The notes under the pieces are model-generated. The model did not search any database. It was not told the origin of the DNA and worked only from the letters and a program-made list of their open reading frames with translations. From JAGREO01 sp020446285 (GTDB lineage: Bacteria; Pseudomonadota; Alphaproteobacteria; Geminicoccales; Geminicoccaceae), in contig JAWKVP010000002.1 of NCBI GenBank assembly GCA_041398005.1, positions 434,001 through 498,000 on the forward strand: a stretch of 64,000 nucleotides of DNA, given 5' to 3'. Every line of letters begins with the position of its first letter. Position 1 is the first letter of the stretch. A program made the position numbers and the translations under genes. Shown piece after piece: positions 1 through 8,939 of this stretch.

Positions 1-112
1 CGAGGTCAGCCCGCCCTTCGACCCGAGTGGCAACACCGCCTGGGTCGGCGTCAGCATCATGTTCGAACTTCTGTGCGTGCTCGCCGACCGGGTCCAGCGG
101 GGGCAGGCATGA
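1..112 (+). CDS. Ureohydrolase (agmatinase/arginase family), C-terminal end only
   Basis: The window opens inside a gene read in the frame starting at base 2 and ending at TGA 110-112. The visible 36 residues begin EVSPPFDPSGNTA and continue into a hydrophobic helix, which matches the conserved C-terminal end of agmatinase/guanidinobutyrase-type ureohydrolases (family pattern EVxPxxDxSxxTA). The metal-binding part of the enzyme lies upstream of the window, so the substrate cannot be judged. The stop overlaps the ATG of the next gene (ATGA), so it probably shares an operon with the CoA-transferase genes. The family call rests on one short conserved motif. Confidence 0.6.
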   Translation, partial: EVSPPFDPSGNTAWVGVSIMFELLCVLADRVQRGQA

Positions 113-924
113 GCCCTTCCCCGTCGCCTCACGGCGCCGAAGCGCTGGCCGCACGAATAGACGATGGCGCGCTCATCGCCCTTGCCCCGGACTATTCGGG
201 TTGCGCGCTTGCCGTCGTGCGCGAACTCATCCGTCGCGGCGCGCGCGGGTTGCGTCTGGTCGGCTGCCCGCAACTGGGTCTTCAGGCCGAGCTTCTGGTC
301 GCGGGCGGCTGTGTCGAGGAGGTCGAGACGGCAGCCTTCGGTCTCGGCGAGCTGGGTCGCGCGCCGGCCTTCGACCGGGCCCTTCGATCGGGCGGGATCC
401 GCATTCGCGAGGCCACCTGCCCGGCCATCCATGCCGGCCTTCAGGCCGCCGAAAAGGGGGTGACTTTCCTGCCGCTGGCGGGCGTGATCGGTTCCGACCT
501 GATCTCGTTCCGGCCGGACTGGAAGGTTCAGGACGATCCGTTTTCCGGCCATCCCGTGCTCCTCGTGCCAGCCATCCGGCCGGACATCACACTCTTTCAT
601 GCACCGCTCGCAGACGAGGACGGCAATGTCTGGATCGGCATTCGGCGAGAACTCATGCTGATGGCCCATGCCGCCCGACGAACCCTCGCGAGCGTCGAGA
701 CGCGCCGGGAGGGCAGTCTTCTCACCGACGAGGCGCTTGCCGCCGGCACCCTTCCGGCACTCTATGTCGAACGGGTGGAAACGATCGAGGGAGGAGCATC
801 GCCCGGCGCCCTCTTCGGCCGCTATCCCGCCGACGGCGAGTGGATCGCCGCCTATGCCGAGGCGGCGCGAAGCGGCGGCGCCGATCTCACGAAGTTCCTC
901 GACCGCTGGCTGGCCGAACCATGA
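109..924 (+). CDS. CoA-transferase family I, subunit alpha (GctA-like)
   Basis: A 271-residue protein resembling the alpha subunit of family I CoA-transferases (glutaconate/3-oxoacid type), which move CoA between carboxylic acids. The ATG at 109 overlaps the preceding TGA. Visible family features are the N-terminal segment ending in DGALIALAP, the VFLPLAG-like stretch TFLPLAGVIGSDL, and FHAPLADEDGNVWIG, the typical 'H-x-x-x-A-D-x-x-G-N' region of these subunits. The stop overlaps the start of the beta subunit by four bases, so the two are translationally coupled. The acid substrate is unknown; the ureohydrolase upstream hints at amino-acid or guanidino-acid breakdown, which is inference only. 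Confidence 0.75.
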   Translation: MSPSPSPHGAEALAARIDDGALIALAPDYSGCALAVVRELIRRGARGLRLVGCPQLGLQAELLVAGGCVEEVETAAFGLGELGRAPAFDRALRSGGIRIREATCPAIHAGLQAAEKGVTFLPLAGVIGSDLISFRPDWKVQDDPFSGHPVLLVPAIRPDITLFHAPLADEDGNVWIGIRRELMLMAHAARRTLASVETRREGSLLTDEALAAGTLPALYVERVETIEGGASPGALFGRYPADGEWIAAYAEAARSGGADLTKFLDRWLAEP

Positions 925-1634
925 CCCCGGACAAGGCTCTCCTGATGATCGCAACCGTTGCCCGGCTGCTCGAAGGCAAGGGGCATGTGGCCGTCGGCGC
1001 AAGCTCGCCCATACCGGCCGCCGGGGCGCTGCTCGCGGCGAGGCTTGCCGGTGGTTCCATGCGCGTTTCGATCCTCGGTTCGGAAAAGCATACCAGCTTC
1101 ACCGATGGCGGCCGCGAGCTCTTCGACTGCGCGGCTCAGGGACGGATCGACGCATTCTTCTTCTCCGGCGTTCAGATCGACGCCGAGGCGGCCATCAACC
1201 TGCTCGGCCTGTCTCCCTCGGGCGTGACCGAAGGCACGCCGGTCATGGGCAAGCGCTTCATCGGCAATTTCGGCGCGCCCTATCTGGCATCGCTCGTACC
1301 CGATCTCATTCTCTTCCGCACCGATCACAATCCGAAAACGCTGGTCGAAAAAGTGGATTTCGTCACGGCACCGGGCCGTGACGGACGCTGGCTCCTGACC
1401 GACCGCTGTCTGATGCGACGGGAGAACGGCCGCTTTCGCTTGGTCTCCCTTCATCCGGGCGAAACACCCGGCGAACTCGTGGCGGCCACCGGCTTTCACT
1501 TCGACATGCCCGACGAGCCGAAGATCACCCCGTTTCCCGGTGACGAGACATGCGAACTCGTCAGGGGCGCTGTCGCAGAAGAGATCGGCGCGATCTATCC
1601 ACGCTTCGCAAGCCAGTTTCTCACCCCCGGCTGA
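921..1634 (+). CDS. CoA-transferase family I, subunit beta (GctB-like)
   Basis: A 237-residue beta-subunit partner of the preceding gene. The ATG at 921 overlaps the alpha-subunit TGA at 922-924. The family is shown by the VAVGASSPIPAAGALLA segment, the SFTDGGRELFDCAAQGRIDAFFFSG block and GKRFIGNFGAPYLA. A classical S-E-N-G catalytic motif is not visible. Some relatives of these two-subunit enzymes have lost the catalytic glutamate and act as hydrolases or ring-cleavage enzymes (IpdAB), so transferase activity should not be assumed. The gene ends shortly before the convergent galE. Confidence 0.7.
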   Translation: MTPDKALLMIATVARLLEGKGHVAVGASSPIPAAGALLAARLAGGSMRVSILGSEKHTSFTDGGRELFDCAAQGRIDAFFFSGVQIDAEAAINLLGLSPSGVTEGTPVMGKRFIGNFGAPYLASLVPDLILFRTDHNPKTLVEKVDFVTAPGRDGRWLLTDRCLMRRENGRFRLVSLHPGETPGELVAATGFHFDMPDEPKITPFPGDETCELVRGAVAEEIGAIYPRFASQFLTPG

Positions 1635-1659
1635 GGGTACCCGATAGAGCCGTCTTCCC

Positions 1660-1700
1660 GATCAGGTGATTCCTGATCGTTTGGGTGTTCCATCCAAACG
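1660..1700. terminator. Two adjacent hairpins between convergent genes
   Basis: Between the CoA-transferase operon and galE lie two small perfect inverted repeats: GATCAGG (1660-1666) with CCTGATC (1672-1678), and CGTTTGG (1678-1684) with CCAAACG (1694-1700). There is no clear T-run on either side, so they may be weak bidirectional terminators or mRNA end-stabilising structures. The base pairing is seen directly; the role is inferred. Confidence 0.4.
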
Positions 1701-1716
1701 GGAAAAGCCAGCCCGG

Positions 1717-2733
1717 TCAGCTGCCGAAGACGCGCTTTTCTTCCCAGGCCAGCGCATGCGCGACGATTTCGTCGAGATCGGCATGGGCCGGCTGCCAGTC
1801 GAGTGTCTCGCCGATCCGGGTGACATCGGCGATGACCTCGGCGGCGTCACCCGCCCGGCGTGGCGCCTCGTGAATGGCGAGTTTCCGGCCGCACTGGCGC
1901 TCGACCGCGTCGAGCATCTCGCGCACCGAGAAGCCGCGACCATAGCCGCAATTGAGAATGGTACTGGCACCGCCCCCGACGAGATAGTCGACGGCTGCCG
2001 CATGCGCGCTCGCAAGGTCGGCCACATGGATGAAATCGCGGATGCAGGTACCGTCGCGTGTGGGATAGTCGGTGCCGAAGATCGAGATCCCCGAACGTTC
2101 GCCCATGGCGACCTCGCAGGCGACCTTGAGCAGATGGGTGGCGTTCTCGACGATCTGGCCGCAACGCCCCTTCGGATCGGCGCCGGCCACGTTGAAATAG
2201 CGCAGGATCGCGAAAGGCAGGTCATGCGCATAGGCCGTGTCACGCACGATCCGCTCCACCATCAGCTTCGACGCGCCATAGGCATTCAGCGGCTCGGTCG
2301 GTGCTGTTTCGGCGATCGGGCTGGTCGCGTCGCCATAGACGGCCGCCGTGCTCGAGAAGATGAAGGCATCGAGCCCGTGGCGCACGCAGACATCGAGCAG
2401 CGCACGCGCCGCCGACGTGTTGTTGTCGTAGTAGCTCAGCGGGTCGCGCACGCTTTCGGGGACGATGATCGAGCCGGCCATGTGGATGACGGCGACCACG
2501 TCGTGACGCTCGAGCGTGTCCCTGACCAGCGCCTGGTCGTCCACCTCGCCCTCGACGAAGGCGGCCCGGGCGTGCGCGGGGCCGAGGCGACCCGTGGACA
2601 GATTGTCGAGGATCACGACCGGCCAGCCGGCTCCGGCCAGCGCCAGGACGACGTGCGATCCGATATAGCCCGCGCCACCGGTCACGAGAACGCTGCCCGA
2701 GCGCGGCCGGGCGATGCGTGCACGATTTGTCAA
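1717..2733 (-). CDS. galE: UDP-glucose 4-epimerase
   Basis: GalE interconverts UDP-glucose and UDP-galactose with bound NAD+, supplying sugar precursors. The protein has the extended SDR signature: VTGGAGYIGSH near the N-terminus, SSTAAVYG, the catalytic YGASK, RYFNVAGADP, and DGTCIRDFIHV. The reading frame is open to a GTG at 2835 (372 aa), but a TTG at 2733 gives 338 residues, the usual family size, so it is preferred. No strong ribosome site is visible for either start. It is transcribed away from the exopolysaccharide operon and may supply its sugar donor. Function is secure; the start is not. Confidence 0.9.
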   Translation of the reverse strand: MTNRARIARPRSGSVLVTGGAGYIGSHVVLALAGAGWPVVILDNLSTGRLGPAHARAAFVEGEVDDQALVRDTLERHDVVAVIHMAGSIIVPESVRDPLSYYDNNTSAARALLDVCVRHGLDAFIFSSTAAVYGDATSPIAETAPTEPLNAYGASKLMVERIVRDTAYAHDLPFAILRYFNVAGADPKGRCGQIVENATHLLKVACEVAMGERSGISIFGTDYPTRDGTCIRDFIHVADLASAHAAAVDYLVGGGASTILNCGYGRGFSVREMLDAVERQCGRKLAIHEAPRRAGDAAEVIADVTRIGETLDWQPAHADLDEIVAHALAWEEKRVFGS

Positions 2734-3165
2734 GGGAACTGACAACTGGATGATTTCCCGAACAAGCTCTGAAACCGAAAACGGTGCTCCGCGGCGAAAC
2801 CGGGCGCACGCGCACAACACCCCCGAACCTATCACCCAAGGGTAAAGGCCGTGTTAACGGCGTTCTGTCGGAATGCCGGAGGGTGCCCGGCTCGCCATCG
2901 CATGTCCGCAACTACCCTGAGTATAGAGAGACTGCAAAGAAACCCAAACAAATGGGCTAGGGACCATAATATGTAAAAAATTCCGACAGTCGCGTTCACC
3001 GCAAATGCGGACTCGTTCCTTGATTAATATTCACTATGGTGCGCCAATTAACCATAGTCGAGCTGGTGATTGGCTTGAGATGAATTGTCAACTATGGCAC
3101 CTTTCGGGCCATCAAACATTTCCATTTGGGAACGCAATCCCGCGTTCGCGGAGGTCGGCAACATC
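2734..3165. promoter_or_regulatory. Divergent intergenic region between galE and the exopolysaccharide operon
   Basis: About 430 bases, clearly more AT-rich than the flanks from about 2930 to 3100. It must hold the promoter of the exopolysaccharide operon and probably that of galE. It contains a perfect 8-bp dyad listed separately (3033-3058) and a third half-site ACTATGG at 3091-3097. No gene is supported in it; possible upstream starts for the export protein (TTG 3085, ATG 3094) lack a ribosome site. Confidence 0.6.
3033..3058. promoter_or_regulatory. Candidate operator dyad upstream of the exopolysaccharide operon
   Basis: ACTATGGT at 3033-3040 and its exact complement ACCATAGT at 3051-3058 are separated by 10 bases, so equivalent positions in the two arms lie roughly two helical turns apart. 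A third half-site, ACTATGG, occurs at 3091-3097. This spacing suits a dimeric regulator. The regulator is unknown. Confidence 0.45.
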
Positions 3166-3849
3166 ATGAAAGATACTCACCGTACGGGTGTCACCCACCC
3201 GCGCCGTTCATCCTGTTCGCACAAGCGTCGCCACAGCCTCGCGATCGGCATTGCGGTCCTTCTCGCCGGACCGGTCCTCGCCGGATGCGAACGCCTTCCC
3301 GAACCGCCGCTCTACGCCACGCCGGCGCAGGTCAGCGATGTCGCCGGCGAATACACCATCGCCCCGGGCGACGAACTGCAGATCTTCGTCTGGCAGGACC
3401 GTGACCTGTCGCTGACCGTGCGGGTGCGCCCCGACGGACGCATATCGATGCCGCTCATCGACGAGATCGACGCCGCCGGAAAGACCCCGCCGACACTTGC
3501 CGAGGACATCAAGCGCCGGCTTTCGGCCTATGTCCAGAATCCGGTCGTGACCGTGATCGTCGCCGACTACGAAGGGCCGCTCGACCAGCAGATCCGGGTC
3601 ATCGGCGAGGCAACCAAGCCGCAGAGCCTGACCTTTCAGCCGAACATGACCCTTCTCGATGCGCTCATCGCCGTCGAGGGCCTGACCGAATTCGCTGACG
3701 GCAACGCGGCGGTCCTGGTCCGCAAGAGCGATACCGGCACGAAGCGGTATCGCGTGCGGCTCACCGATCTGCTCCAGGACGGAGACGTGTCGGCCAATGC
3801 GATGCTCCTTCCGGGCGACGTGCTGATCGTCCCCGAGACAACCTTCTGA
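3166..3849 (+). CDS. Polysaccharide export lipoprotein (Wza/XrtA-system type)
   Basis: A 227-residue outer-membrane polysaccharide export protein. A basic N-terminus and hydrophobic stretch end in the lipobox LAGC (Cys41), so the mature protein should be a lipoprotein. It then has a poly-export domain beginning YTIAPGDELQIFVW and an SLBB-like second half (QIRVIGEATKPQSL, TLLDALIAVEGL). It would form the outer-membrane part of the export channel. The ATG at 3166 is chosen because GGAGGT at 3150-3155 lies 10 bases upstream. It is the first gene of an eight-gene operon and matches the export protein of XrtA/PEP-CTERM-associated loci in position and size. Confidence 0.88.
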   Translation: MKDTHRTGVTHPRRSSCSHKRRHSLAIGIAVLLAGPVLAGCERLPEPPLYATPAQVSDVAGEYTIAPGDELQIFVWQDRDLSLTVRVRPDGRISMPLIDEIDAAGKTPPTLAEDIKRRLSAYVQNPVVTVIVADYEGPLDQQIRVIGEATKPQSLTFQPNMTLLDALIAVEGLTEFADGNAAVLVRKSDTGTKRYRVRLTDLLQDGDVSANAMLLPGDVLIVPETTF

Positions 3850-3868
3850 CGATTGCCGGAGCATCGAG

Positions 3869-5434
3869 ATGCAAGAGGTCCTCACACAGGTCGTCGGCCT
3901 GGCAAGCCATATATGGCGCGGTCGCTGGCTTGCGCTCGCCATCGCCTGGCTGGTCTGCCTGATCGGCTGGGCGGCGGTCACCATGATCCCCAACCAGTAT
4001 GAGAGCCACGCGCGGATCTATGTCGACACCGAGAACTTCCCGGGAGCGCTTCTTCCGGGCGGGTTCATGCCGACGAACTCCGATGCCCGGCTGACCCTGC
4101 TCCGCCAGACCCTGCTCAGTGGCGCCAATGTCGAGCGCATGGTGGAAGAAGCCGGCGTGCTGCCCGAAGACGGGTCGCAAGACGATGGCGATCAGGCGGC
4201 GGCGCTCGTGTCGGCAATCCGCGACCGGACCCGCATCGAGGTCGAGGACCGCAATTTCTTCCTCATCGACTATGCCGACCGCGACCCGTACAGGGCCCAG
4301 AAGGTCGTCTCCGGCCTGCTCGAGACCGTGGCCAATCCGGCCGTCGGCCGGGATACCGAGCAATTGCGCGAAACGACGGAATTCCTCGATGGCCAGATCG
4401 AGACGGCGCGTGCCCAGCTCGATGCCGCAGAGAGCCGCATGACGGAGTTTCAGGAGCTCAATGCGGCGCATATCGGCGGCAGCGACCGGTTCTACATGCG
4501 GTTGCAGGAAGCCCGCGCCCGCGTCCAGGACGTTCGTGACGAACTGGCGCTGGCGACCGCCGAGCGCAACGAACTCGAACGACAGCTCACGACCACGCGC
4601 CAGACCCTGCCGGTGGCCAGCCAGCCCGGCCGTCTCGTCGGCCGCGCGGCGGAACTCGAATCGCTGCGCGAGAGGCTGTCGGAGCTTCAGAGCCGCTACA
4701 CGCCGCAACATCCCGATGTCACCTCGACCCGCAGGGCGATCGAGAATCTCGAAGCCGACATGCGCAACAACCCGTTGCCGGAGGAGCGCGGAGCGAGCAA
4801 CCCGGCCTATGAACGGCTGCGCCTGCAGCTCGCCCAGACCGGTGCCCGGGTCGCACGCGCGGAGAGTTCGCTCGAACAGGCGGAGATGCGCGCCGCCGAG
4901 CTCGCCGCCGAAGTCGATGTAGCCCCACGCGCCGAGGCGGAGTATCGCCGGCTGGCCAGCGATGTGGAGCTTGCCAAGCGCAACTATACGCAGCTGACGC
5001 AGCAGCGCGATCAGGCACGCATCGCCGGTGAGTTTGGCGCACGCGGAAATCGTCTCGAACTCGAGATTATTGACCCACCGAGCCTTCCGGAACAGCCCTC
5101 GAGCCCCAACCGGCTGATGCTGCTCGCCGCCGTACTGGTTGTCGGGCTTGGGCTCGGTGCCGCGGTGGCGCTCCTGATCGGCCTGGTCAACTCGCCCTTC
5201 GACAGCCCGAGATCATTGCAGGAAGCATTCGATCTCCGGGTGCTCGGCTCATTGAGCAGGCTTCGCCGCCAGAGCGACCGGCGTTCGGCAATCGTCCGTT
5301 CGGCGGGCTTCATTCTGGGCTGCGGCCTTCTGTTTCTCGCTTTCGGCATCCTCGTTCTCGCCGAACGAACACAGATGGTCGAACCGCTGAGAAGTGACGA
5401 CACGTCCATCCGCCAGGAGGCTTCGCAAGCATGA
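3869..5434 (+). CDS. XrtA-type polysaccharide chain-length determinant (Wzz/GumC family)
   Basis: A 521-residue inner-membrane polysaccharide co-polymerase. A transmembrane helix at about residues 22-43 is followed by the Wzz motif region (NQYESHARIYVDT), a long periplasmic coiled coil (about 170-400, rich in E, R, A and L), a second helix at about 418-445 and a further hydrophobic helix near the C-terminus (about 476-496). It sets chain length and works with the following kinase. The C-terminal cytoplasmic loop lacks a kinase domain, which instead lies in the next gene. Its TGA overlaps that gene's ATG (ATGA at 5431-5434), indicating translational coupling. Confidence 0.88.
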   Translation: MQEVLTQVVGLASHIWRGRWLALAIAWLVCLIGWAAVTMIPNQYESHARIYVDTENFPGALLPGGFMPTNSDARLTLLRQTLLSGANVERMVEEAGVLPEDGSQDDGDQAAALVSAIRDRTRIEVEDRNFFLIDYADRDPYRAQKVVSGLLETVANPAVGRDTEQLRETTEFLDGQIETARAQLDAAESRMTEFQELNAAHIGGSDRFYMRLQEARARVQDVRDELALATAERNELERQLTTTRQTLPVASQPGRLVGRAAELESLRERLSELQSRYTPQHPDVTSTRRAIENLEADMRNNPLPEERGASNPAYERLRLQLAQTGARVARAESSLEQAEMRAAELAAEVDVAPRAEAEYRRLASDVELAKRNYTQLTQQRDQARIAGEFGARGNRLELEIIDPPSLPEQPSSPNRLMLLAAVLVVGLGLGAAVALLIGLVNSPFDSPRSLQEAFDLRVLGSLSRLRRQSDRRSAIVRSAGFILGCGLLFLAFGILVLAERTQMVEPLRSDDTSIRQEASQA

Positions 5435-8028
5435 GCACGGTACACAAACTCGTCCCGCGCCGCAGCCGGGCGGAACAGGCCGAAGATGCCGGCCAGCGGG
5501 AAACGGCGGTGCGTGGCGCCGGCGTCAAACAGAAATCGGCGACCCGCAAGGCCGTGAAGAATGCAGCCGCGGAGAAGGCAGCCATCGAAAGGGCGCTCGT
5601 GGAAAGGGCGGCCGCAGAGCGGATAGCCGCCAGGGCAGAAAGAGCCGCCGCGAGAAAGGCCGCCACAGCGAAGCCGGCTCCAGCGAAGTCACCCGCGCGC
5701 AAGGCTCCCCCGACCAGCGCTCCGGCAGCAGGAACGAAGGGCCGGAGCGACAGGCAGAGGGAAGCGGGCAGGCCGAAGGAATCAGGAAGGACGCGCAGCG
5801 GCGAGCTCCGGATCAGCCTTTCGCATCTGCGCGCGCACGGTCTGATCGATCCCCGTGGCGACCGCGCCCTGCTCGCCGAGGAAATGCGGGTCGTCAAGCG
5901 CCCGCTCCTCGCCCATGCCATGATGCAGGAGGGTGGCAGTCGCGACCGCGTGATTCTCGTCACCAGCGCCCGACCGGGTGAAGGCAAGACCTTCACCTCG
6001 ATCAATCTCGCCCTCTCGCTCGCCCAGGAACGTGATGCGCGGGTCGTTCTGATCGACGCCGACACCACCATGCGCGGCACCGAGCAGGCCCTCGGGATCG
6101 AACATGACGGGCCGGGTCTGACCGAATATCTGGCAGCGAAGGGGGCCACCCTCGCCGACATCCTGCATCGCACGAATATTCCCCACCTCACCTTCATCGG
6201 CGCCGGCGGGGTCGGCAATGGCAATCCGGAACTGTACGCCAGCCGGCGTATGGCGCGGATGGTGGAGAGCCTGCTGCGCGCCGACGAGCGATTGATCGTC
6301 GTCATCGATGCGCCGCCGGTGCTCGCCACGAGCGAAGCGCTCGCCCTGGCGCCGATCGCCGGACAGACCCTGTTCGTGGTCGAGGCCGGAGCGACTGCCC
6401 GCGATGTCGTCGAACAGGCGGTGGAACAGATCGCCGAACATACCGACGTCCAGCTCATGTTGAACAAGGCAACCTCGGGACGGGCGAACGGCAACTACAA
6501 TTACTACTATCACGCCGACTACAACGTGCCGCCCGCCACAGGACGGGCGCGCAAGACACCCTGGTGGCGGCGCCTGTTCACCTCCGCGCCGCTCGGTGTC
6601 GGATTCGGCCTGTGGGTCGCGATGGCGACCGCACCGGTGGCGCTCGCCGGATGGGTGGTGGTGCCGCGCATCGAGGTGGCCACGGCCTTTACCGACAATG
6701 TCGAAAACGAAGTCGATGGCGAGCGCGATTCGGACGTGGTCGGCAAGGTTGCGCCGGGGGTCAGGGTCGAGGCGGACGAAACCCGGTTCGATGCCATCAT
6801 GGACTATACGCTCGAAGCACTGGGCTTTGCCAGGCACCGCAATGAATCCACCCTCCGCAACACATTCGAGGGAGGAGCCCGCGCCGAACTTTTCCGGGAT
6901 TTTCTCTTTCTCGACCTGCAGGCCGACGTCGGTGACGTGCTCATCGACGATGTGAATCCCACCTCGATCAGCGAGTTCGTCACCTCGGACAACCGGGCCA
7001 CCGAATATTCAGGATCGGTCAGTCCCTACATCAAGCGCCGCCTCGGCGACTGGGCGGAACTCGAGGCGCGCTATCAGCTCACCCATCTGGGCCAGGACGA
7101 CAACAGCCTTGCCGATGTCACCGCCAATACCGTTTCGGGAAGCGTGACGGGTCTCGACCGGGAGAGCCCGATCGGCTGGACATTGCGCGGCTTCTGGGAC
7201 GATGCCGATTACGACCAGACCGAGGACGAACCGGCCCGTCACAGCAAGGCAATCTTCGGCGGTCTGGATACATCCTACGAGATCAACGACCGTTTCGCCC
7301 TGCTCGGCGGGCTCGGATATTCCAGGATCGAGGACGAGACGCTCGACGATAAACAGCAGTCGGGGCCCTACTGGCAGATCGGTTTCGAGGCGCGCCCGAA
7401 CGCACGCACGCGCCTTCGGGCAACCGGCGGTCAGGTTTTCGACGAGCCCAACATCAATGTCGAGGGTGAGTGGCGTCCGACCAACAAGCTCTCCTTCGGC
7501 GCCAACTACGTCAACCGCCTCTCGTCACGCTTCGACCGGTTCCGCCGCGAGATCGAGGACACGGACCCGTTCGACCGGATCAATGACGAACGTGACGAGA
7601 TCGATATCGTGCTCGATGACATACTTCCCGATAACGCGATCACCCGCCGCGGCGAGAGCCTGTACCAGCAGGAGTACCTCTCCATGAACGTCTCCTCGAT
7701 CTACGGGCGGAACCATTTCCGTCTCGGTGGCATCATCGAGGAGCGCGATTTCGACCAGGCTGGCAACCAGTCCAGCTACGGAATCAATCTCGCCTGGCTG
7801 CGCAATCTCAACCGAAACACCGAGCTGCGGGCCGGTTCGGACTGGCGTCATGTCGATTTCGGCGACGGTTTCGAGAAGGACGAGCTCACCCTCGCGGCGG
7901 CTCTCGTCCACAGGCTCACCCCGACAGCGACCTTCTCGTTCGGCTACGAGTTCGACCGGGATTTTGCCGAGGACCGGCGGGACACCACGACGAACACGGT
8001 GTTCGTGCGACTGCGCAAGGAGTTCTGA
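5431..8028 (+). CDS. Tyrosine autokinase fused to an outer-membrane beta-barrel protein
   Basis: One open frame of 865 residues carries two proteins that are normally separate. Residues 1-125 are Lys/Ala/Arg-rich. Residues about 140-350 form a BY-kinase: Walker A ARPGEGKT (Lys186), Walker A' VLIDAD (Asp209, Asp211), Walker B VIDAPP (Asp293), and a tyrosine cluster (Tyr356, 358, 359, 360, 364) like the autophosphorylated tail of these kinases. Residues 378-406 look like a signal peptide: WWRR, a hydrophobic stretch, then ALA|G at 404-407. Residues 407-865 resemble the XrtA-associated outer-membrane barrel, with alternating strands and a terminal Phe. No stop or good internal start separates the halves (only ATG 6622, at residue 398). 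The fusion could be real, processed at the internal signal, or the result of a lost stop. Confidence 0.85.
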   Translation: MSTVHKLVPRRSRAEQAEDAGQRETAVRGAGVKQKSATRKAVKNAAAEKAAIERALVERAAAERIAARAERAAARKAATAKPAPAKSPARKAPPTSAPAAGTKGRSDRQREAGRPKESGRTRSGELRISLSHLRAHGLIDPRGDRALLAEEMRVVKRPLLAHAMMQEGGSRDRVILVTSARPGEGKTFTSINLALSLAQERDARVVLIDADTTMRGTEQALGIEHDGPGLTEYLAAKGATLADILHRTNIPHLTFIGAGGVGNGNPELYASRRMARMVESLLRADERLIVVIDAPPVLATSEALALAPIAGQTLFVVEAGATARDVVEQAVEQIAEHTDVQLMLNKATSGRANGNYNYYYHADYNVPPATGRARKTPWWRRLFTSAPLGVGFGLWVAMATAPVALAGWVVVPRIEVATAFTDNVENEVDGERDSDVVGKVAPGVRVEADETRFDAIMDYTLEALGFARHRNESTLRNTFEGGARAELFRDFLFLDLQADVGDVLIDDVNPTSISEFVTSDNRATEYSGSVSPYIKRRLGDWAELEARYQLTHLGQDDNSLADVTANTVSGSVTGLDRESPIGWTLRGFWDDADYDQTEDEPARHSKAIFGGLDTSYEINDRFALLGGLGYSRIEDETLDDKQQSGPYWQIGFEARPNARTRLRATGGQVFDEPNINVEGEWRPTNKLSFGANYVNRLSSRFDRFRREIEDTDPFDRINDERDEIDIVLDDILPDNAITRRGESLYQQEYLSMNVSSIYGRNHFRLGGIIEERDFDQAGNQSSYGINLAWLRNLNRNTELRAGSDWRHVDFGDGFEKDELTLAAALVHRLTPTATFSFGYEFDRDFAEDRRDTTTNTVFVRLRKEF

Positions 8029-8029
8029 G

Positions 8030-8938
8030 ATGACGGCCTATGCGGAAACCTTTGGACTGACCGGCCGGCCGTTCCGCCTCGAACCGGATCCGGATCTGTT
8101 CTTCGACTGTCGCGCCCAGCGGGAAGCCCTCGCCCGGCTGACCGATGCGCTGGCAAGAAGCGTGAGCTTCAATGTGCTCACCGGGCGGGCCGGCGTCGGC
8201 AAGACCATTCTGGCCCGGCTCATCGAAACCCGCCTGCAGCGGCCGAACCTGCCGATCCTGCATTTCCGCGCCGACAATGTCGATGCGATCGCGCAGGCGC
8301 GCATCCACCGGGGGCCGGGGCACAAGCTCCTGATCATCATCGACGAGGCACAGCGGCTGGCAACGGCCAAGCTCGAGCAGCTCGCCGCCCTGAGCGAGAT
8401 GACGGGCGTGCGCATCCTCCTGCTCGGTCGCCCGGACCTCGTGGACAGGCTCCGCGCATCGCAATCCAGCATCGCCCGCAAATCGGTTCGCGACGCGCTG
8501 GAATTGAAGCCGCTCGGCAGCGACGAGATCGTGCCCTATGTGCATCACCGGATGCGCCTTGCCGGCTGGCGCGGAGAGCGTATCCTCAGCCGTTCGGGCT
8601 GCGATGCGCTGTTTCTGGCCTCCGGCGGCATTCCCCGCAGGCTCGGCCGCGTCTGCGCCCGCGCACTCGCGCTTGCCGCCATCGACGGTCATCGGCTGAT
8701 CGATGCACCATTGATCGAACAGGCGGTGCTCGACACGATGAAACCCGCCGGGCACGGGTCGCACAGCGAACTGCATGCGTTGCAGTTGCGTGTCGACCGA
8801 CTCCAGGACACGCTCGAGACGCGACGTGGCGGAGCAACGGGACATGCAGGCCGAGAGGCGGCTCTGGATATCGAGGCGGCCCAGCGGCTTCTTCGCTGGC
8901 TGAGCCGCATGCAGGAGGAGCAGGGGCGAAGGTACTAG
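8030..8938 (+). CDS. XrtA/PEP-CTERM-associated AAA ATPase (ExeA/GspA-like)
   Basis: A 302-residue AAA+ ATPase. It opens with a YAETFGLTGRPFRLEPDPD segment typical of the ExeA/GspA family, has Walker A GRAGVGKT and Walker B LLIIIDEAQ, then LLLGRPDL and a C-terminal helical lid. A short coiled segment lies near residues 245-265. AAGGAG at 8018-8023 sits just upstream of ATG 8030, which is two bases after the previous stop. Homologues with this architecture accompany XrtA-type exopolysaccharide loci, where their exact role is unclear; an energising or assembly role at the envelope is inferred. Confidence 0.85.
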   Translation: MTAYAETFGLTGRPFRLEPDPDLFFDCRAQREALARLTDALARSVSFNVLTGRAGVGKTILARLIETRLQRPNLPILHFRADNVDAIAQARIHRGPGHKLLIIIDEAQRLATAKLEQLAALSEMTGVRILLLGRPDLVDRLRASQSSIARKSVRDALELKPLGSDEIVPYVHHRMRLAGWRGERILSRSGCDALFLASGGIPRRLGRVCARALALAAIDGHRLIDAPLIEQAVLDTMKPAGHGSHSELHALQLRVDRLQDTLETRRGGATGHAGREAALDIEAAQRLLRWLSRMQEEQGRRY

Positions 8939-8939
8939 G

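Noticed and set aside
27..1634. A 535-codon open frame covering both CoA-transferase genes
   Set aside because: The first two thirds read through the alpha subunit in the wrong frame with shadow-type Arg/Ser-rich composition; the real gene is only the beta subunit from ATG 921.
3085..3165. Upstream TTG/ATG starts for the polysaccharide export protein
   Set aside because: They lack a ribosome site and would move the lipobox to residue 68, whereas ATG 3166 has GGAGGT at proper spacing.
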